Source: Rhizoclosmatium globosum
Taxonomy: Eukaryota; Chytridiomycota; Chytridiomycetes; Chytridiales; Chytriomycetaceae
Reading direction: 5' to 3'
Assembly (NCBI GenBank): GCA_002104985.1
Contig: MCGO01000014.1
Location: forward strand, 434,001 to 498,000
DNA length: 64,000 bases
Below, piece after piece: positions 56,057-64,000 of this stretch (position 1 is its first letter; the number at the start of each line of letters is the position of its first letter). The position numbers and the translations under genes were made by a program. The notes below the pieces were generated by a model. The model saw only the letters and a program-made list of their open reading frames with translations. It ran no database searches and was not told where the DNA came from.

Positions 56057-57042
56057 TCAAAACACTTCATCCAGTTTAGCGATCTTGCCTGTAGGCAAAG
56101 ACAATGAATTATCATTGTTTTTAAGCATAGTGACCCAGGCTGGTTTCATATTGACGCTCGATGGACCTCTGGAATGTTCGAACGAAAATCCGACTGCGAC
56201 AAGGCTTCCTGTAGGAATTGCTCCATCCTCAATTTGATCGCCCACGGGATTGGCGAAAGTGAAACCGATGGTGGAGTTTCCTTGGTATGGAGCGTGTTGG
56301 TCATCTGGTGCACATGAATTCAACCACTTTGTGAACTGAAGGTTTCCCTTAAAGAAGATTCCTGTAGTGTTAATTCCAAGTGACGGAGGCATACTACAAA
56401 CGGCAAGAACGGCCTTCCAGTATTGGTCCATATTGAGTGGAGAGACTGGTGAGATTGCGAACTGGAATCGAGTCATATTTGGGGACACAGAGGTTTTTGG
56501 TTCCATCAAGGCTTGACCGTCCTGCATGTAACCAATTACAAAGTAACCTTGGAGATCAGCCGCCGGGTTGTTTGAGTGAGGCTGGAGTTTTCCCGGCAGA
56601 AGTTGACGCCATTCAGCTGTTCCCGCAGACTCAGCAAGGCGATTGTGGCTCTCTGAAAGGCCTGCTTCAGATGGTTTCATCCATGCTTGGTAGCTATAAA
56701 GGGCCGAGACGGTGCGCTTCGGAGCAAAGGCACGCTTGAGTAAGACAATCTTTGACATAAGTTAGCATCTTTTATATTTTAGCTTAAAATGGATGGAGTT
56801 ACTTACATGCTGTCTCTCTTCGTCTTCTGTCTGCTGGTTGCTTTCATTGTTGTTCATTGTTGGCATCTTCAATTTGCAGTTTAGAAGTTTTTCAAGTATA
56901 TCTCTTGTGTTACCTTTTTAGGAGATGAATTTGGGGAGGGCACTTGTTGAACTGTTACTTGTTTCTCTTCTGGTGAAGTCTTGGGGACATCATGTGTGAC
57001 AAAAGTTGTGCGAGTTCTGGGTGACATTCTGTTGATTTTCAT
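56057..57042 (-). CDS. Uncharacterised protein, 293 aa
   Basis: Three exons (57042-56914, 56866-56807, 56749-56057) join with phase-0 introns; the last intron has a textbook TGCTAAC branch point. It encodes 294 codons in all. The N-terminal ~65 residues are basic then polar and disordered (MKINRMSPRTRTTF ... NNNESNQQTEDEE). The rest looks like a compact alpha/beta or beta-sandwich domain (LQGYFVIGYMQDGQ, TRFQFAISPVSPLNM, GNSTIGFTFANPVGD). I recognise no family and propose no function. It lies on the same strand as the Helitron genes just to the right; it may be host or element cargo. Confidence 0.65.
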
Positions 57043-57238
57043 ATTGGGCGGGAACGCCTTTTTTTATTCTGCACGGTGATTTAATGTTACAAATGTCTTG
57101 ATACGGTGATGTAAGTGTGGTTCATTTTCATTTGTCAGTCTCCGGAAGAGCAACTGTTGCCCGATTTTTGATCATATCTTTCGCAATAGTCTCATTTCTT
57201 GACATAATGATACGCTTTATTTTGTTCTGGTACTTCTC

Positions 57239-57777
57239 TTATTCAATAGTAATAACGTCAGGAATTTCGCGTTTGAGTTCAGCTGCAAGCCACTCACGAA
57301 ACTGGGCAGCCCATTCAATCGGAATCACCAAACCATACACAACGGAAATTTCGGCTTCGTGCATAAAGTCCAAAACTCCTTTCTCTATGGCGGTGTAGCA
57401 GTTAGGGTTCAAGATTAAATATCCTGGAATCACCGACGCAAGGATGCTTCAAGATAACGTTAGAACTGAGTCAGTGTATTATTAATGTCTTTTACCAGGT
57501 GAAAGGGACGGGAGGCTCCTTATATTCGTGATTACGTCTGCAGAATGAGCATGAACAAGCTAGTTCCTCAGAGATTCCTGTGATGTATCTGTAGTGAGGG
57601 TCAAATGAAACTGCGCTGTATCATAGTTTAGCGTTGATAAGCTCTCCGTGTAACTTTCCTGCGGAATCTGCCTACTGGAGTTTGAATGTAGTAATCAAAT
57701 CTTGGAGCGTTATGACGACGTTTAACTTCTATCTCGTATCCAGGAGGAAGCGTTGGAAACTGCAGGTACCACATGGT
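57239..57777 (-). CDS. Small gene of uncertain exon structure beside the Helitron
   Basis: The last two exons (about 57616-57496 and 57446-57239) join cleanly across a 49-base intron with a TTCTAACG branch point. They encode DPHYRYITGISEELACSCSFC ... FTCILASVIPGYLILNPNCYTAI and end PDVITIE. Upstream, 57777-57630 encodes MWYLQFPTLPPGYEIEV ... DYYIQTPVGRFRRKV, which weakly recalls a methyl-CpG-binding (MBD-like) fold: LPPG, then DxYYxxPxGxxxR. The join between the first part and the rest does not keep frame with any GT-AG pair I found, so it is either mis-modelled or frameshifted. It starts 79 bases after the Rep-helicase stop, on the same strand, and may be Helitron cargo. Confidence 0.4.
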
Positions 57778-57855
57778 TCTGATTTCTAAGAATTTTGCAA
57801 AGATATAGCGGTGATTGTAGCGTTTCTAACGATTTCTAAGAAGAACAAAATTTAT

Positions 57856-60800
57856 TCAATTAGGCATGAATGCCATTGGACGACTTTTTAACCAAGAGAT
57901 AAGATGAGAAGAATGCTCCAGTCTTCGTAACTTTCTCAATGTTGATTCATTCGTAATCTTGAACTTTCGTATACATGAAGTTCTTGCGATACGGCTGAAA
58001 GCAACGTAGAAAAGGGGCAAGGACCATGACGGCTGCAATCCAAACAAATCGAAATGAAGGATTGTTTTCTTCAGTGTTTTCCCTTGAGCCTTAAGTCAGT
58101 TGGTTAGAAGCGATTATTAAGTTTGTGTCTTTACCTTGTGTATTGTCATGGCATATCCCATGTTGTACGGGAAGTACTTGTATGTAAGGGTGTGATTCCT
58201 TGATATAGGTACTTTGACTGTATGACGTGAGTCGCTATTTTGGAATGGATAGACAATGATATCAGGGTGAAGTGAATGTTTAAGATATTGTGCTGAATAT
58301 ATGATGAGTCCAGATTCTAATTTTTCGAGATGTGCGTCTTCGATGCAGTCAATTTCGATGTTGGTAGGGAGAGGTAAGAACAGCCGTTTGTACTCAGCAA
58401 TCAAATATGTTGCATATTCACGTACTTCACTGCAAGACTCTCGTTTAAGATGAAGAGAAAGTGCATGGTGTGCTGGGATGTGAGGGAATGCGATGTTGAC
58501 ACTGAGTGGAGGTGCAACAAGTTCTACGTCGGAACCGTTTGGCGTTTCAGAGAGCCGTTGTTGTAGGTCAGTGTCAAGAGGAGAAGGAGTAATTGAGTAT
58601 TGGTAACCCATTGTTTTCCCGTTCCTTTTTTATCTAGTAAGTATTATTTCTTCATTTTGGTTTCTTACCTATTCCAAATTGATTTAACTGATTCCCTATC
58701 ATAAAAACTGTTGACCAGTAGACAAAGATCTCTTTTGCTGCCAACAAAGATGTCGTTTCCAAGAAGTTTGTTGTGTTTTGGTTTATTCGAGATATCAGCA
58801 CAGCTGGCCACAGAATTCTGTGTTTTCTTGAGATTTTTACGTCAACTTGAGAAAGCAAGTGGCAGAATTCTGGAATCAACTTCTTGCTAGGTGTTAAAAC
58901 GTGGCTTTCTGATGCCCATGATGGATCAGATATAATGTCGTTAGGCGTGATGTCTTCAAGCTTTCCAAGAATATGACCATTAGCTAGAGGTGTGATATTG
59001 GAGATGTCTGCTAGGCTATGTATTCGTTCGCAATGAGCTTTATCCTCTCCAGAACGCATAATTATTGAGAGAATCATGTGCTGCACAGTGCTGAAGTATG
59101 AAGCGCCGGATATCCCAGCTGCAACTGTTGCAGGGCGTATCAAAGCATGTCCGTCTAGTGGGTCTATTTGATGAGCATCACCGACCAAAAGGACTCGGAG
59201 TTGGGGCAAAGATTTGCCCGTTATTTCGATTAATCTTGCATTAATGCGACCAAGAAGCTGTTGACTTACAAGTGAAAACTCATCAATTATGATAATTGGG
59301 TCAATACCAAATCGTTCTCTCATTCGTTCCAATTGTTGAGCGTTCAATGGTTTGTCTTTCTCGGCTGTTCCTTTCTTTGAGTTTGATGTGAGTCCGTACG
59401 CGTAGTGACATGTAGTTCCCCGGGGAAGTGCAGCAGCGGGACCCCCACAAAAAGCACTGCACACTATTTTTACGTCGGGAAGGCGTTTTTGAAGTTCAGA
59501 GTAGATCTCAAGCGTAAGAAAGGACTTTCCAGTGCCGGGATTTCCGTTGATACCAAGAGCTGCGGCAGTGGTAGACGTGAAATCATTAACTACTCTTGAA
59601 AATATTTGAGCCTGTTCGCTATTAAGGTGGCGTGGGGCAATGATGGGTCCTTGTTGTAAATTAGGCGTTGAAGTAGACTGGGTTTCTTGCATTGAATGAG
59701 GTGATTCTCTATAATTTCGACCCTCGGTTGTTTCGGTTGATTCACTGTCTGAAGATGAGTCTTCACTCTCATTTATCGATTTCACAACAGTTACGCGCAT
59801 TTTTGAAATTGTTTCCGTAATAAAATTTGGGGAAGAAGGCATATAGATCAGATTGTGGGCATCAGTGGATGTCGCATTTCTTGCCTGCCTCTGGTCTTGG
59901 CGCTCGACTAATAGTGCAACTGCAGGCAAGTAAACTTGCGTGCTTATATTGTGGATGTACAACTTAAACTTTGGTCGCCACGGACACTCGTCCATCATAT
60001 CATCTTTGTCAAAGTCATCGGAGAGGAAAACGTCACAAGCTTTTTCGTTGAGTGTGCCATCAAAGTCAGTATTTCGGAGGTTATGTGAAGCGTGAGATCT
60101 TCTTTCTTCCACGTTCCACTTGTCAACGTCACGATGTGTAAACATCTTAAGTGCTCGTGCAAGATTCTTGTCGGGAGATAGAGACGTTGTTGCGCGTAGT
60201 ATTAGTTGGTGTAATTGATGATCACATACAGGAGCTCCTTGGCGAGAAAGGTGTCGAAGATAATTGCAGACTCCTTCATATGTAGGCTCGTAAGGAGGTT
60301 CTAAGCCACTTGCCACAGACCAAGTGGAAAAGTTGGCAATAACTGTTTGCGCCCAAAGTCGAGCACGTAGTGACCAGTTGTACGTAGGAGGGTGTGTGGG
60401 AAGCCCAGGATTTGTCGGAATTACGCCATAGTACATGGGAACTTGTTGTTTGACTTTGAGGACTTGAATCAAACTGTCAGCAAAGCCTGGTAGAAAAGGA
60501 AACCGTCCAGATTTGTGTCTCGTAACTTGGTCTATAATGTCTTTCTCCGATTTCTTTTGAACTGTTACGCAACATTCCCAAATTACGAAGATCATATCCT
60601 TCAGCTCAGGTCCACGGTGGTCCCACATTTCTGATCGAGATTTGATCGTAATGATTCCTCCGTCATTCATTATGTCATCGTCTTCTGCTAGTGGAATGAA
60701 AGCAGTCAAAGACGCAACTAAATGTAATGTTGTTTTAGTTTACAACCCGTAACGAACTTGAATTCACCTGCGGAGTCGGAAGCGTCAATGCTTTCATCGC

Positions 60801-63800
60801 TATTGTCGTCTGAGTCGATTTCGTCATCATCAGAATCCATAGTTGACTCGGAACTGCCATAGCCTTCTTGCATCAAATACTTTCGCGTAGCTTCAGTGTC
60901 AACCATTTTAAATGAGCAACTGAAAACATTTGATGGGTAACCTGTCAACTGTTAAGTACATCCGACAATTGACTGCAAGTCTCACCCAACAACATGAGGG
61001 CCATCATTGGGGCTGACGTTTCTTGAACAGCATTGAGGTTATTCATCAATTTTTGAACCAAAAATAAGTCCTTGCGGAAGGACGTGTCAGCATCCTCCGC
61101 TCTTGAAGGATGTCGTTCTGCGGATTTCTTGGCTTGCATAATGCATGGAATTATATTCGCAAGAATGGAGTCTCCGTCTTTGCCCATGTAGTTTGAGGTG
61201 TAAAATATACCCTTCATTCCAGAAACCATTCCAGTCGTTATTCCTACAGTGCTGTTTCCATTGATGGCGAGTGACAGCATTTTCGACGTTTCAACGAAGT
61301 ACGTGTCAGATTCGCGTCTGAACAGCACCCAAGTCACATGACGTCTGTCAACTGGAGGGTGGATTGTGTATTCTGCTTGTTCATGGCCACAGGAAGGATA
61401 GTGTCCAAAGTCCTCAATGTATGCTTCAACAACATTATTATTGTCCAGCTTGTAGAACACTGGGCGCGTCCCTTCGGGATTTGGCGACCGGCCGTATCCC
61501 ATTCGACAGCAGTATTTTCCATTCGGAAGTTTGTGGCAGGTGTGACAGTGCTCATGTATGTTTGTTTGAGCTATTTGTGTACAGAAACGGAATTCCAACT
61601 CATTTCCATCATTGAGCGGTGACATGGTTGTCCCAGTTCGCGGAAGAAGTGTCTTAAAATTTGGGAATCTCTCAATAAGGTCATAGTACATTTCAGGTAA
61701 ACTTGCAGTCACAAACGAATCCAAGGCTTTGGCAATTGCATCTTGTAGCTCGGGAATATCAATGGCGCGCTGCATGATGTCGGGACCGATTCGAGTTACT
61801 AAGCACCCGTGACTGTGCAGGTGATTTGTTCCAGTAACCTTGATTTTATGTTAGAGTGTTTCAAACCAGCGTAATTCATTTACCTCAGCAACAAATCCGT
61901 AACTCACTGGAGTCCCTCCCATTCCTATCCCTCGATTTTCAAGAGGAATTGACCGACGGCTGATATAGGACGGCTTAATCCCTATAAGGACTTCATATAT
62001 GGCCTCCATTTGCTGTTTGAAGATTTTGGCACAAGTTCCTGGATGCACTGCAGCAAGCTTAATGCGTTCAGGCAAATCTGGTAATGGTATTTCTACACTA
62101 TCAATTGCCTCTGTTGAGATCAATCGGAAGATGCGTGGGTTGTCGCTGTCACCAGTTGAGATAGTGATAAACATTAAATGCAATCCATTGTATCGCACCA
62201 AAGAGAACAATTGTGATATAACCTGACTTCTTTGTTGAACTGTGTAAGGAACAGTTCCTCCAATTCGATTGACCAGAGTTGAAAGCTTTTTGAGGAACTT
62301 TAAAGACCATTTACTGTCAGGTTCACGTTTAGCTCGCAATAAGTCGTCTTTGAATATATCAGAGTTGAGCAGTTGGACGAGGTGCTCGTAATTCTTGTCT
62401 TTACGCTTTGCTTTCATTTTGATTGAACGAAGAACTGAGTGACGCTGTTTCATATTGTACATAAGTGCAAGCCAACGGGGATCATCACAGAACTGATTTT
62501 GATACTGATGCAGGTGGTAATCGAGCAAGCCGGGCGTCATAGATACTAAGTTGCAGTCATCTCCATCAGCAATCACCCCTCGTCCAAGGAGATATAACAA
62601 AGGAAATGCTCCCAGCAATATGTCATCAAGCTGTTCAAATTCGCTCAAAAGTGCACCATCTGCACAGGGGAACGTTAGTAACCGGCTTTAACACAATCAC
62701 GTCCTACCAACGACGAGATCAACGGCTTCCACTGTTGCTTGTGTCCCGTTCAGTTGATTTTCTTGGAGTACATCAGGCATTGTTTCTTGAAGGAAACTAT
62801 CCAACGTCATAGAATCTTTTTCACGAGCTTGTTTTGGTGAGTATATTATAGATACAAAGGATTGGCTTACGTTCTTCCATAGGATCTTGAGTGGCAGCCG
62901 TCATTGCCGCTAACAACATTTTATTCAGGTCATCAGACGTTGGAGCCGATATTTCCGACGGATTCGACATATGAACAGAATTTGTTATGACTGTATTAGC
63001 GTAAAACTCCTGGTCTTCGTCACTGTATTGCGGCTGTCCTCGAAAATATGAGTCTGAACTGTTGAGTTCTTCCTCGGCTATCTCGGGATCTTCTGACACA
63101 ACAGCATTTTCCAACAGGTCTTCAATTATTGCATCCATAGTATCTTGGGTTATGTTGTCGACGAATGCGTTGAACGCAGCTTCGTCCACAATGCTGGTTT
63201 TGAAATCCGGATTGATAGCATACAGCATCTTTGATAATTTACGAACATCATCAGCAGGAAGCTAGCAGTTATCTTTAGTTGATGAATGATTTGGTCAAAG
63301 CTTACCGTGAACTGGGATAATTTTTGTTGACGGATCATCGTCTTCAATGTTTCCCAATGAGTTTTGGTACCAATGACATGAAACTGGTGGAAGTCAGGGA
63401 TATTGTGGTGTGGCAGCCCAACGCGTTGAAACAACGAATTCGTAATTGGCGTAGAAATCACATGGCCAGTTACGGCAATTGACGCTCCTGAACTACGTGG
63501 AACAACTTTGTGTAACACTGCATGTGTGACGACTCTTTGAACGACAAACGAAGTGAATACTGAAACACTTTGAATTCCAAGGATTGAAAGCGCAGCAGTT
63601 TGGTTCCCAAAGTCAAATCCAGATTGCAGACAGTACGTAGCGCATTTATGACTGTTCAGAAACAGATCTGCGCAACTTTCACATAAAGGAAAGAGAGAAA
63701 CCTTCAAAATTATAAGCGAATGTTCTTCGCGATGCACGGACTCACTGTTGAATCGTGAATTGTTTGTGTTGATCGAGTGTGAGGATGAAGATTGAAGTAT

Positions 63801-64000
63801 TTTCCTTGTTCTACCCAAACTCCAAGTATGGGTTTATAAACGTCGGGAATCCCCAAATATCGCTCTCGCTGTTTGTTTGTGAGCTCAAAAACGTCTTTTA
63901 TAGCTTCGAGCGGAAACATGTATTCCTTGGAATCATAGCGACGACAGCCGCAAGATGCACAAGTTGATGGCTTCGCAGAAAGATTGTGGACTGATTGGTA
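57856..64000 (-). mobile_element. Helitron-type transposon, coding part; right end outside window
   Basis: The whole interval codes a Rep-helicase on the minus strand, the hallmark protein of Helitrons (rolling-circle transposons). The gene's 5' end, and so the element's left terminus, lies beyond the window. I could not identify the 3' terminus (a hairpin followed by CTRR) with confidence; it should lie left of 57856. Confidence 0.8.
57856..64000 (-). CDS. Helitron Rep-helicase (RepHel), partial, at least 10 exons
   Basis: Exons: 64000-63746, 63701-63306, 63261-62871, 62827-62708, 62659-61884, 61838-60986, 60941-60768, 60717-58669, about 58523-58135, 58089-57856. The N-terminus has Cys pairs (TCASCGCRR, CESCADLF). 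The Helitron-like N domain follows: AFPLLYLLGRG, then GGTVPYTVQQRS and FSLVRYNGLHLMFITIS. Splicing yields the HUH motif GTNHLHSHG, then the two-Tyr motif YTSNYMGK. The superfamily 1B helicase has GNPGTGKSFL, IIIIDEFSLVSQ, LLVGDAHQIDP and YAMTIHKAQGKTL. The protein nicks one strand, unwinds and copies by rolling circle. All joins keep frame except near 58524-58668, where only a longer, less typical intron works. No nonsense codon is seen in the exons, so the element may be active or young. Confidence 0.85.

Overview
This is a 64 kb piece of a eukaryotic nuclear genome, most probably from a chytrid-type (zoosporic) fungus. Genes are compact and carry many very short introns (about 36-70 bases) with GTAAGT/GTATGT-like donors and CTAAC/CTAAT-like branch points. 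Housekeeping genes look fungal or opisthokont. The window also holds Helitron, PIF/Harbinger and pogo-like transposon genes and a chytrid-style secreted protein. The lineage is inferred from style and gene content, not proven. All exon joins were worked out by hand, keeping GT-AG sites and reading frame.

Region 1 (1-6.4 kb) is repeat DNA. It holds two copies of a ~778 bp direct repeat, a ~155 bp hairpin-bearing tandem repeat interrupted by a decayed PIF/Harbinger element, and a second short element of the same type. Region 2 (6.8-14.8 kb) holds four minus-strand genes: an unrecognised helical protein, a RecQ DNA helicase with an in-frame TGA, an RGG-rich protein and a multi-RRM protein. Region 3 (16.1-32 kb) is a transposon graveyard. 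It contains a membrane/coiled-coil/acidic-tail gene whose 3' end is duplicated as a pseudogene 9 kb away, a 3.1 kb two-gene PIF/Harbinger element, a broken pogo-like transposase, a fragment of another DDE transposase, and many diverged repeats.

Region 4 (32.2-35.5 kb) has two divergent housekeeping genes: cytosolic tyrosyl-tRNA synthetase with a C-terminal EMAP II-like domain, and the SNARE Ykt6. Region 5 (35.7-45.5 kb) is the most striking part: eight tandem, same-strand paralogues of a predicted seven-transmembrane family. All have one intron at the same position; six are intact and two are clear pseudogenes. I know no named family for them. Region 6 (45.6-57.8 kb) holds a coiled-coil protein, a tRNA-Arg(ACG), a Cys-rich-finger/coiled-coil protein, a beta-rich hypothetical, a NACHT-type STAND NTPase, a secreted HELxxA protein with a Thr-rich linker and Cys-rich tail, a 293-residue unknown and a small gene of uncertain structure.

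Region 7 (57.86 kb to the right edge) is the 3' part of a Helitron-type transposon. It encodes a Rep-helicase split by at least nine introns, running off the window on the minus strand. Apart from the tandem receptor-like array, neighbours show no obvious functional linkage, as expected for a fungal chromosome.
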